From Planctomycetota bacterium (GTDB lineage: Bacteria > Planctomycetota > J058), in contig JAMLIC010000015.1 of NCBI GenBank assembly GCA_023954375.1, positions 62,001 to 126,000 on the forward strand: a DNA stretch of 64,000 nt. Direction: 5' to 3'. The notes beneath the pieces are model-generated. The model did not search any database, was not told the origin of the DNA, and saw nothing but the letters and a program-made list of their open reading frames with translations. Position numbers and translations under genes: made by a program. Shown here in pieces: positions 1-6,693 of this stretch. Numbering within the stretch: the first letter of the stretch is position 1; each line of letters opens with the position of its first letter.

Positions 1-606
1 GGCGAGCGCCTGCACGGGCTGGCGCCGGCGGACCCGCTGCTGGCGCTGCGCCTCGCGGCGACGCGCCGGGCCGCCGGCGACGCCGCCGGCGACGCCGCCC
101 TGGTGCGCGGGGTCCGCGAGCGGGGCGCCCGCGACGCGGCGCACCTCGTCGACCTCGGCATGGCCCTCGAGCGCGTGGGCGAGCCGGCCCAGGCGGAGGC
201 CTGCTACCGCGAGGCGCTGGCCCGCGGCGCCGGCGGGGCGGTGGCCCTGAACAACCTCGCCTGGCTGCTCCTCGCCGACCCCTCCCCCGAGCGCCGGGCC
301 GAGGGCCTCGAGCGCGCGAGGGAGGCCGTGCGCCTGGCCCCCGGCGCGGCCGAGGCGCTCGACACGCTCGGCTGGGCCCACCACCTGCTCGGGCGCAGCC
401 ACGAGGCGCTGCCGCTCCTCGAGCGCGCGTCGGCGCGCCTGTTCGGCCAGCCGACCGTCCGCTTCCACCTCGCCGTCGTGCTCGAGGCCCTCGGCCGGCG
501 CGACGCGGCCCGCGCCGCCCTGGAGGTGGCCCTGCGCCTCCCGCCCGGCTGGCCCGAGGAGGCCGAGGCGCGCGAGCGCCTGGCCGCGCTCGCGGGTCCA
601 GGATGA
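1..606 (+). CDS. TPR-repeat protein (5' end outside window)
   Basis: The reading frame is open from the first base, so the start lies upstream; 201 residues are visible. They form tetratricopeptide-like helical hairpins: the stretches around GMALERVGEPAQAEACYREA and DTLGWAHHLLGRSHEALPLL show the usual small/large residue spacing. TPR proteins act as protein-protein scaffolds. The stop overlaps the ATG of the exosortase gene by 4 bp (ATGA at 603-606), which indicates translational coupling. TPR proteins are common beside exosortase genes in exopolysaccharide and PEP-CTERM loci, so a role in surface-protein or polysaccharide export is inferred. The exact function cannot be told from this fragment. 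Confidence 0.8.
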   Translation, partial: GERLHGLAPADPLLALRLAATRRAAGDAAGDAALVRGVRERGARDAAHLVDLGMALERVGEPAQAEACYREALARGAGGAVALNNLAWLLLADPSPERRAEGLERAREAVRLAPGAAEALDTLGWAHHLLGRSHEALPLLERASARLFGQPTVRFHLAVVLEALGRRDAARAALEVALRLPPGWPEEAEARERLAALAGPG

Positions 607-2069
607 CCGCGCGGCGGGCCGAGCACCTGCTCGCCTGGGCGCTCCTGGCCGCGGCCCTGGCGCCCACGGCCGCGCGGGTCGCGCGCGCCTGGCGCGACCC
701 GATCGCCGAGCACGGGCCGCTGGTCGTCGCGGTCGCCGCCTGGCTCCTCTGGCGCCGCCGCGCGGCCTTCGCGGCCACCCCGTCGCCGCCCCGGCCGGGC
801 GTCGGCGGCCTCGCCCTGGCCGTCGCGCTCTGGATCGGCGAGGCGGCGGCGCTCGAGCCCCACGTCACGGTCGCCGGCCCCGCGGCGCTCCTGGCGATCG
901 CCGCCCACGTCCTGGCCCGCCACGGCCTGCCGGCGCTGCGCCTGGCCGCCTTCCCCCTGGCGTTCTGCCTGTTCGCCCTGCCGGCGCCGGGCCCGGTCCT
1001 CTTCTCGCTCTCGATCCGGCTGAAGCTCCTCGCGGCGCAGGTCGCCGCCGGCCTCCTCGACGGCCTGGGGCTGGCGGTCGTCCGCGTGGGCAGCACGCTC
1101 CACGTGCCCGGCGCCGCCCTCGTCGTCGACGACGGCTGCAGCGGCCTGCGCGGCCTCGTGGCGGTCGTGGCCTTCGCCGTCCTGATGGCCAGCCTCGCCC
1201 AGGACCGGCGGCGGGGCCTCCTGGCCCTGGTCCTGGCCGTGCCGGCCGCGATCGCCGCCAACGTGCTCAGGATCGTCGTCCTGTCGCTCCTCGTGGCCCG
1301 CGGGCACACGTTCGTGCTCGAGGGGGCGGCGCACGAGGCCACGGGCCTGGCCGTCTACGCGGTCGCCCTGGGCGCCGTGCTCCTCGCGGCCGGTCGGCCG
1401 GCCGACGAACCCCCCACCCCGCCGCCCGCGGCCGAGCCGGAGGTCCCTCCGCTCTCCCGGCCCGCCCGCGCGGCCCTGCTGGCGACCGTCGCGCTCTTCG
1501 CCGGCCTGTCGCTCGTCGCGGCCCGCCCGGTCACGACCCACGTCGCGCGGCGCCTGCCCGAGCGGCTCGGCCCCTTCGTGGGCGCCCCGGCGCCGCTCGA
1601 GCCGGCCGTGTTCAGGATCCTCGGCGAGGACGTCGCCGCCCGGCGCTTCCCGGTCGCGCCGGACGAGCCCACGGTGGACCTCGTCGTCGTCCACGCGGCC
1701 GACGACCCGTGGCGCGCCTACCACCCGCCCGACGGCTGCTTCCTGATCGGCGGCTGGGAGGTGGCCGAGGCCGACGAGCGCGCGCTCCCGGGCGGCCAGC
1801 GCGCGCGGCGGCGCCTCTTCCGCCGCGGCGCCGAGGCGGAGCTCGTCTACTACTGGGTGCGGGTGGGCGAGGCGGACGCCGCCGCCGACCCGCTGTCGCT
1901 CCGGCTCGAGCTGTTCGCGCGCCGCCTGAAGGGCGACCGGCGCCGCGACACAACCCTCGTGCGGCTCAGCACCTCCGCTGCGGACGGCGTGCCCGCCGCC
2001 GAGCGGCGGATCGCCGACTTCGCCGGCGCGACCCTCGGGTCGCTGGCGCAGGTCCTTGCCGGCGATTGA
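603..2069 (+). CDS. xrt: exosortase with C-terminal EpsI-like domain
   Basis: A 488-residue membrane protein. Residues 1-265 hold about eight hydrophobic segments with the exosortase catalytic triad: C179 in DDGCSGLRG, R223 in ANVLRIVVLS and H244 in HEATGLAVY. Exosortases are inner-membrane transpeptidases that recognise PEP-CTERM tails and are thought to cleave and anchor the protein to an extracellular polymer. Residues about 290-485 form a soluble domain with AYHPPDGCFLIGGW, resembling the EpsI domain often fused to or encoded beside exosortases. The next gene encodes a PEP-CTERM protein, so enzyme and substrate appear paired. The subfamily (XrtA, XrtD and so on) was not assigned. Confidence 0.92.
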   Translation: MTARRAEHLLAWALLAAALAPTAARVARAWRDPIAEHGPLVVAVAAWLLWRRRAAFAATPSPPRPGVGGLALAVALWIGEAAALEPHVTVAGPAALLAIAAHVLARHGLPALRLAAFPLAFCLFALPAPGPVLFSLSIRLKLLAAQVAAGLLDGLGLAVVRVGSTLHVPGAALVVDDGCSGLRGLVAVVAFAVLMASLAQDRRRGLLALVLAVPAAIAANVLRIVVLSLLVARGHTFVLEGAAHEATGLAVYAVALGAVLLAAGRPADEPPTPPPAAEPEVPPLSRPARAALLATVALFAGLSLVAARPVTTHVARRLPERLGPFVGAPAPLEPAVFRILGEDVAARRFPVAPDEPTVDLVVVHAADDPWRAYHPPDGCFLIGGWEVAEADERALPGGQRARRRLFRRGAEAELVYYWVRVGEADAAADPLSLRLELFARRLKGDRRRDTTLVRLSTSAADGVPAAERRIADFAGATLGSLAQVLAGD

Positions 2070-2094
2070 TTCGCCCGGGCCGACTGAGTACAAC
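2066..2094 (+). promoter_or_regulatory. sigma70-type promoter before the PEP-CTERM gene
   Basis: TTGATT at 2066-2071 and TACAAC at 2089-2094 are 17 bp apart. The -35 box overlaps the exosortase stop codon, and the downstream ATG is at 2111. This would let the substrate gene be transcribed more strongly than the exosortase gene. Confidence 0.5.
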
Positions 2095-2110
2095 CCCAGC
2101 AGAGGCCCGC

Positions 2111-2614
2111 ATGGTCCGGTCCGCCTGGATCCTCATCCTCGCCGCGATCCTGCTCGCGGCGACGCCCGAGCGAGCGGCTGCGGTGCCGTTCACCGAGGAC
2201 ATCGCCTCGCGCTTCGGGGCGCAGGTGCCCAACACGATCCAGATGTCGCTCCCGCTCGGCGGGCTGACCACGTTCTCCCTCAGCGCGCCGGTCATGCTCC
2301 TCGACCAGGGCGCCACCTGGAGCTACGTCGTGTTCAACGGCGGCTACTCGGCCACGCTGAGCACCCCGACGGACGCCAACACCTTCAGCCCGCTCCCGAT
2401 CCTCTGGACGCAGGGCTTCGAGCAGACGTCCTACGAGCAGACGACGCTCACGTGGCTCGAGATCCGCAACGGCGTCACGATCAACCCGCCGCGGACGATG
2501 TCGATCGAGGGCGTCGTCCCCGAGCCCTCGACCCTCCTGATCCTCGGCCTCGGCGCCCTGGGCGCCGCCGTGCACGGCCGGCGTCGACGCACGTCCGCCG
2601 CCGGGGCGACGTAG
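2111..2614 (+). CDS. PEP-CTERM sorting-domain protein
   Basis: A 167-residue secreted protein. It has an N-terminal signal peptide (hydrophobic run ILILAAILLAA, cleavage expected near AAA-VP) and a short Ser/Thr-rich mature region. The C-terminal sorting tail is VPEPSTLLILGLGALG followed by RRRR, the classical PEP box, transmembrane helix and basic end. The function of the mature part is unknown. It lies 41 bp after the exosortase gene and is the obvious candidate substrate. The ATG at 2111 is preferred to upstream in-frame starts because only it places the signal peptide at the N-terminus. Confidence 0.88.
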   Translation: MVRSAWILILAAILLAATPERAAAVPFTEDIASRFGAQVPNTIQMSLPLGGLTTFSLSAPVMLLDQGATWSYVVFNGGYSATLSTPTDANTFSPLPILWTQGFEQTSYEQTTLTWLEIRNGVTINPPRTMSIEGVVPEPSTLLILGLGALGAAVHGRRRRTSAAGAT

Positions 2615-2643
2615 CCCGCCGATCTCGACCGCGGGCGGTGTGC

Positions 2644-2649
2644 TAGAGT
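2644..2649 (+). promoter_or_regulatory. -10 box close to the uppS start
   Basis: TAGAGT ends 9 nt before the uppS ATG at 2659. No convincing -35 box lies 17 bp upstream. The position implies a leader of only a few nucleotides. Confidence 0.35.
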
Positions 2650-2658
2650 CGGCCGCCC

Positions 2659-3390
2659 ATGACGTCCCCGCCCTCGCCCGCCGACTTCGCCCGCCTGCCC
2701 GAGGCCGTGGCGATCATCATGGACGGCAACGGGCGCTGGGCGCAGGAGCGCGGCCTGCCGCGCTTCAAGGGCCACGAGGTCGGCGCCGAGAGCGTGCGCG
2801 CGGTCACGCGCGAGTGCGCGCGCCTGGGGATCGGCGAGCTGACGCTCTACGCCTTCTCGACCGAGAACTGGCGGCGGCCGGCCCAGGAGGTCGCGCTGCT
2901 CATGACGCTCCTCGAGCGCTACCTGGTCGAGGAGCGCCCGGAGATCATGGACAACGGGATCGTCTTCCGCGCCGTGGGCGAGCTCGACCGGCTCCCCGCG
3001 TCGGTGCAGCGCGAGTACGAGACGACGCGCGCCATGAGCGAGCGCAACGGCGGCATGGTCCTGCGCCTGGCGCTCTCCTACGGCGGGCGGCGCGAGCTCC
3101 TGCACGCGGCGCAGAAGGTCGCCCGCGTGGCCGTGGCCGAGGGGCTCGACGCCGTGGAGCGCCTCGGCGAGGACGACCTGCGCCAGTTCCTCTACGACCC
3201 GACCATGCGCGACCCGGACCTCCTGATCCGCACGGCCGGCGAGATGCGCGTGTCGAACTTCCTCCTCTGGCAGGCGAGCTACGCCGAGCTCCACGTGGCC
3301 GACATCGCCTGGCCCGACTTCCGCGAGGCGGCCCTCCACGAGGCCCTCCGCGCGTACGGCGCGCGGGCGCGGCGGTTCGGCGGGGTCTGA
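2659..3390 (+). CDS. uppS: undecaprenyl diphosphate synthase
   Basis: A 243-residue cis-prenyltransferase that extends farnesyl-PP with isopentenyl-PP to undecaprenyl-PP, the lipid carrier for peptidoglycan and polysaccharide synthesis. Family motifs are present in order: IIMDGNGRWAQ (catalytic Asp and pyrophosphate-binding loop, residues about 19-29), LYAFSTENWRRP (about 72-83), and the C-terminal RTAGEMRVSNFLLWQASYAE. Length is normal. In many bacteria uppS is followed directly by cdsA; here about 6.7 kb of opposite-strand DNA separates them. There is no clear Shine-Dalgarno, and a -10 box lies just upstream of the ATG. Confidence 0.97.
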   Translation: MTSPPSPADFARLPEAVAIIMDGNGRWAQERGLPRFKGHEVGAESVRAVTRECARLGIGELTLYAFSTENWRRPAQEVALLMTLLERYLVEERPEIMDNGIVFRAVGELDRLPASVQREYETTRAMSERNGGMVLRLALSYGGRRELLHAAQKVARVAVAEGLDAVERLGEDDLRQFLYDPTMRDPDLLIRTAGEMRVSNFLLWQASYAELHVADIAWPDFREAALHEALRAYGARARRFGGV

Positions 3391-3395
3391 TGAGT

Positions 3396-3444
3396 AGCTT
3401 TTAGCTTTTAGCTTTTAGCTGTTAGCCTTTAGCTCTTAGCCGCT
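3396..3444 (+). repeat. left heptamer tandem array (AGCTTTT type)
   Basis: Seven 7-bp units in a row: AGCTTTT three times, then AGCTGTT, AGCCTTT, AGCTCTT and AGCCGCT. The array starts 5 bp after the uppS stop codon. Its inner end contains the stop codon (3422-3424) and last codons of the four-helix-bundle gene. The units are the approximate reverse complement of the array on the other side of that gene. Confidence 0.9.
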
Positions 3445-3781
3445 GCATGAAGCTGTTCAGCATTCGCTTCACTTCCTGGGCCTGTGCATCGAGGACGGCA
3501 TGGTCACGGGCGCTCACATACCCCAGGTCCCGAGCAAGCAAGAGCTGGTAGTCGAGTTCGGAGGCACTCCCGGCTGCGATGCTCAGGAACCTGCCGAAGT
3601 CCGGTTGACTCTCGCGGCCGCAGCCCTCGGCGATGTTCGACGGCACCGACGTAGCGCTTCGCCTCAGCTCGCGCGTGAGGCCAAAGCGCTCGTCAGTCGG
3701 AAGGCGGGTCGTTGCCCGGTAGACCGCCAGCGCGAGCGCATGTGCCTTCTGCCAGACCTTGATCTGCCGATAGTCGCGCAT
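3422..3781 (-). CDS. four-helix-bundle protein (S23 / 23S-rRNA-IVS type)
   Basis: A 119-residue protein starting MRDYRQIKVWQKAHALALAV and containing RELRRSATSVPSNIAEG, the signature of the S23 / TIGR02436 four-helix-bundle family. Members are encoded in intervening sequences of 23S rRNA genes in some bacteria and are related to the Avd accessory proteins of diversity-generating retroelements. Biochemical function is unsettled; nucleic-acid binding is plausible. The ATG at 3781 was chosen because it matches the family start and has GAGGT upstream. Heptamer arrays oriented in opposite directions flank the gene, and the stop codon lies inside the left array. Gene and repeats look like one transposable unit outside rRNA. 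Confidence 0.85.
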   Translation of the reverse strand: MRDYRQIKVWQKAHALALAVYRATTRLPTDERFGLTRELRRSATSVPSNIAEGCGRESQPDFGRFLSIAAGSASELDYQLLLARDLGYVSARDHAVLDAQAQEVKRMLNSFMQRLRAKG

Positions 3782-3805
3782 GGTGACCTCGGCGGACAGG
3801 CTACC

Positions 3806-3896
3806 AGCTAACATCAAGCAGCTAACAGCTAACAGCTAACAGCTAACAGCTAACAGCTAACAGCTAACAGCTAACAGCTAACAGCTAACAGCTACT
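3806..3896 (+). repeat. right heptamer tandem array (AGCTAAC type)
   Basis: Ten perfect copies of AGCTAAC occupy 3820-3889. One separate copy lies at 3806-3812 and a decayed copy, AGCTACT, at 3890-3896. The array ends 5 bp before the stop codon of the next minus-strand gene. Read on the other strand the unit is GTTAGCT, equal in another phase to the AGCTGTT unit of the left array, so the two arrays are inverted relative to each other. Confidence 0.95.
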
Positions 3897-3901
3897 TTCA
3901 T

Positions 3902-5338
3902 CTACTGGCCGTCCACCGTCCTCGCGACCGTCCTGGCGACCGCCCGCGCCGGCCCGGCGCGCGTGGCGATCGCCGGGGCCGGAAAGGCGCCGGCAAGGAG
4001 CAGCGCCACGAGCATGGCGGTCAGCGCCAGGCGCTCGCGCGGCAGGAGGTCGCCGACCGGCGGGAGGTCGCCCGCCGGCCCCTGGAAGGCGTGGAAGTAG
4101 GCGCGCAGGACCGTGAAGCCGTTGAGCCCGCCGGCGACGACCATCGCCACCCCGGCGAGCGGGTAGGTCTCGAGGAGGCCGTGGAAGAGCAGGTCCTCGC
4201 TCACGAAGCCGAGGAGCCCGGGGAGGCCGCAGCAGCCGAGGCCGAGGACGAGGAACAGGAGCCCCAGCCGCGGGGCGCGGGCGGCGTAGCCGCGCGGCTG
4301 GCCCAGGTCGACGGGGCCGAAGCGGGCCTCGAGGCAGCCGGCGGCGAGCGCCAGGCCGGTCAGGGCCACGGCCACCGAGAGCCACACCATGAGCGAGCCG
4401 ACCGCGCCGAGGGCGTCCGAGGCGGCGAAGCCCACGAGCACGAAGGACGACTGGCTCGTGGCCAGGAGCGCGACCACGCGCGAGAGCTCGCGCTGGGCCA
4501 GCGCCAGGACCGCGGCGTAGAGCGAGGTGACGATCGCCAGGCCGGCCACGACCGGCAGCGCGAGGTCGAGCGCCCCGTCGAGGCGCAGGACGACCACGCG
4601 CACGAACAGGTAGACGCCCGCGTGGGCGGCCACGAACAGCCCGGCCACGCCCGCGGGCGCCCCCTCGAACAGGGCCGGGACCCACGAGTGGAAGGGGAAC
4701 ACGCCCTTGCGCAGGAGCACGGCGAGGACGAGGAGCGGCACGACCGCGCCCCCGGCGCGCGACGCGTCGAGATCCGGGATGAACAGCGGCGCCGGCGCGC
4801 CGCGCGCGAGCAGGGCGACGGCCGCGACGAGGCACAGCCAGCCCGCGCCCTGGTAGACGAGGAGCACGCGCCGCGCGTCGGGGCGCGCGAGCGCCCGGGC
4901 GGCCGGCAGGAGCGCCGCGCCCCACAGCGCCGCGACGAGCGCCAGGTCGAGCGCGGCGTAGAGGCCGAGCGTCAGCGCGGTCAGCCAGAGCAGCCGCCCG
5001 AGCGCCGGCGGGTCGGCCGCGGCGGCCGGCAGGGCGGCCGCCGCGCCGAGGGCCAGGAGCGTGAAGAGGAGCATGGGCGCCGCGCTCAGGGCGTCGACGC
5101 CGAGGAGCGGGCGCGCCTCGCCCACGAGCGCCGCCTGCAGGGGGTCGACGAGGAGCGCGCCGGGCCCGGCCTGGTAGGTGGCCTGGGCCACCCACGCGGC
5201 GAGCGCGGCCGTCGCGGTCAGGGCCGTGAGCGCGGCCAGGCGCGCCCGCTCGCGGTCGACGAGGCGGCGCACCCACACGGCGCCGAGCGCCGGGATCAGG
5301 ACGAGGACCAGGAGCCACGGCAGCGCGGTCTCGGTCAC
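3902..5338 (-). CDS. NuoM/NuoL-like proton-channel subunit of Dab operon (second subunit)
   Basis: A 478-residue polytopic membrane protein (about 13 hydrophobic segments) of the proton-conducting Mrp/NuoL/M/N family. The TM7 lysine is present (K211 in LLRKGVFPFHSWVP). In the TM5 motif the usual WE is WG (G140 in LWGAALLP), so the conserved proton-path glutamate is missing. It starts at a GTG overlapping the stop of the preceding membrane gene by 4 bp and is the last gene of the dabA operon. It is inferred to form the membrane part of the carbon uptake complex with the 452-residue subunit, possibly with a structural rather than pumping role. Confidence 0.8.
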   Translation of the reverse strand: MTETALPWLLVLVLIPALGAVWVRRLVDRERARLAALTALTATAALAAWVAQATYQAGPGALLVDPLQAALVGEARPLLGVDALSAAPMLLFTLLALGAAAALPAAAADPPALGRLLWLTALTLGLYAALDLALVAALWGAALLPAARALARPDARRVLLVYQGAGWLCLVAAVALLARGAPAPLFIPDLDASRAGGAVVPLLVLAVLLRKGVFPFHSWVPALFEGAPAGVAGLFVAAHAGVYLFVRVVVLRLDGALDLALPVVAGLAIVTSLYAAVLALAQRELSRVVALLATSQSSFVLVGFAASDALGAVGSLMVWLSVAVALTGLALAAGCLEARFGPVDLGQPRGYAARAPRLGLLFLVLGLGCCGLPGLLGFVSEDLLFHGLLETYPLAGVAMVVAGGLNGFTVLRAYFHAFQGPAGDLPPVGDLLPRERLALTAMLVALLLAGAFPAPAIATRAGPARAVARTVARTVDGQ

Positions 5339-6693
5339 GGCGACGCCTCCCCCCGGCGGCCGCCGAGCAGCCCCGTCCAGGCGCGCTCGAGGCGGTCGCA
5401 CGCCCGCGCCAGCGCGAGCAGCGGCCCGACGAGGAGGCGCTCGAGCGCCGCGTCGAGGTGCCCCCGCTCGAGCGCCAGGCGGTAGAGCGCCTCGCGCGCG
5501 CGCGCGGGCAGGAGCCAGCGGTAGTGCGCGCCGGTCGCCGGCAGCGGCCCGCCCCAGGCCGCCTCGAGCCGCGCCCGCTCCTGCACGAGCGACGGCGCGC
5601 GCAGGAGCTGCAGCGTGCGCAGGCAGGCGTGGCCGACGAGGTGCAGGAGCGGCACGAGCCGGAGCCCGAGGCCGATCTCGGCCAGGATCAGCCCCACCTG
5701 CGCCAGCGAGGCGTAGGCCAGCGCGCTCTTCACGTCGCTCTGCGCGCGGCCGACGAGGGTCCCGTGGAGCGCGCTGAGGAGCCCCACGGCCACGAGCGCG
5801 CGCGACGCCCACGGCGCCTGGTCGAGCAGCGGCCCCAGGCGCAGGAGCAGGTAGGCGCCGGCGTGGATCGAGAGCGCCCCGTAGAAGATCGCGCTCGAGG
5901 GCGTCGGCCCCTCCATGGCCCGCGGCAGCCACCCCGAGAAGGGCGCCTGCGCGGACTTGCCCAGCGCGGCGAACGCGCAGCAGCCGACGATCGCCGTCGC
6001 CGCCGCCTCGCCGAGCCCGACGGCGCCCTGCGGCCAGGGCCCCGGCCCGAACACGTCGGCGAACACGGCCGTCCGGGCGTGCTCGTGCAGGAGCACGGCC
6101 CCCACGAGCAGGCCCACGTCGCACACCCGGTAGGTGGCGAAGGCGCGCAGGGCGTTGCGCAGCGGCTCGCGCCGCTCGTGGAAGAAGCCGATCAGCAGCG
6201 CCGACGTGATCCCGACCAGCTCCCACCCGGCGAAGAGCAGGTCGATCGTGCCGGCCATGGTGAGCAGGAGCATGCCCGCGGCGAACAGGTGCAGGAGGAG
6301 GAAGAAGCGGGTGAAGCCGCGCTCGCCGCGCAGGTAGCGGGCCGAGAAGGCGCCGACGAGCCCGAGCAGCGCGGCGGTCAGGGCCATGAACGGGACGGTC
6401 AGGCGGTCGACGAGGAGCGCCAGGGGGAACGCGTAGCCGTCGGGCGTCCCGAACCACGCGCCCAGCCGCACGTCGAGGTGGTAGGTGCCCGTGGCCGCCA
6501 TGCCGAGCGCGAGGGCCAGCGTCGTCAGGAGCGAGGCGCCGAACGCGAGCGCCGAGGCGCGCGCCGTCGTCGCCTCGGCCGGCGGCGCGACCAGGAGCGT
6601 CCAGCCCCCGAGCGCGGCGAACGCCAGCAGCGGCAGGGCGAGCACCACGACGGGCAGGACGTGGAGGAGGACGTGCGGGTCGAGGGTCAGCAC
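5335..6693 (-). CDS. dabB: DabB-type NuoL-like subunit of inorganic carbon transporter
   Basis: A 452-residue membrane protein, shorter than NuoL of complex I (about 610 residues), as expected for DabB. Conserved ion-path residues are visible: E158 in FAGWELVGIT (TM5) and K246 in GKSAQAPFSGWLPRAMEG (TM7). DabB couples cation flux to DabA, which carries a carbonic-anhydrase-like centre, so that CO2 is trapped as bicarbonate in the cell. The GTG start overlaps the dabA stop codon, and the gene's own stop overlaps the next start, giving a tightly coupled operon. The later HxxxK motif of NuoL reads HACLR, so that lysine is replaced by arginine. Confidence 0.85.
   Translation of the reverse strand: MLTLDPHVLLHVLPVVVLALPLLAFAALGGWTLLVAPPAEATTARASALAFGASLLTTLALALGMAATGTYHLDVRLGAWFGTPDGYAFPLALLVDRLTVPFMALTAALLGLVGAFSARYLRGERGFTRFFLLLHLFAAGMLLLTMAGTIDLLFAGWELVGITSALLIGFFHERREPLRNALRAFATYRVCDVGLLVGAVLLHEHARTAVFADVFGPGPWPQGAVGLGEAAATAIVGCCAFAALGKSAQAPFSGWLPRAMEGPTPSSAIFYGALSIHAGAYLLLRLGPLLDQAPWASRALVAVGLLSALHGTLVGRAQSDVKSALAYASLAQVGLILAEIGLGLRLVPLLHLVGHACLRTLQLLRAPSLVQERARLEAAWGGPLPATGAHYRWLLPARAREALYRLALERGHLDAALERLLVGPLLALARACDRLERAWTGLLGGRRGEASP

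Noticed and set aside
204..2093. Long minus-strand open frame opposite the exosortase gene
   Set aside because: Arg/Gly/Glu-rich shadow of a real plus-strand gene; GC-rich DNA keeps antisense frames open. The exosortase motifs are on the plus strand.
3820..3889. Ten regular short repeats as a CRISPR array
   Set aside because: Units are 7 bp with no spacers; this is a simple tandem array.
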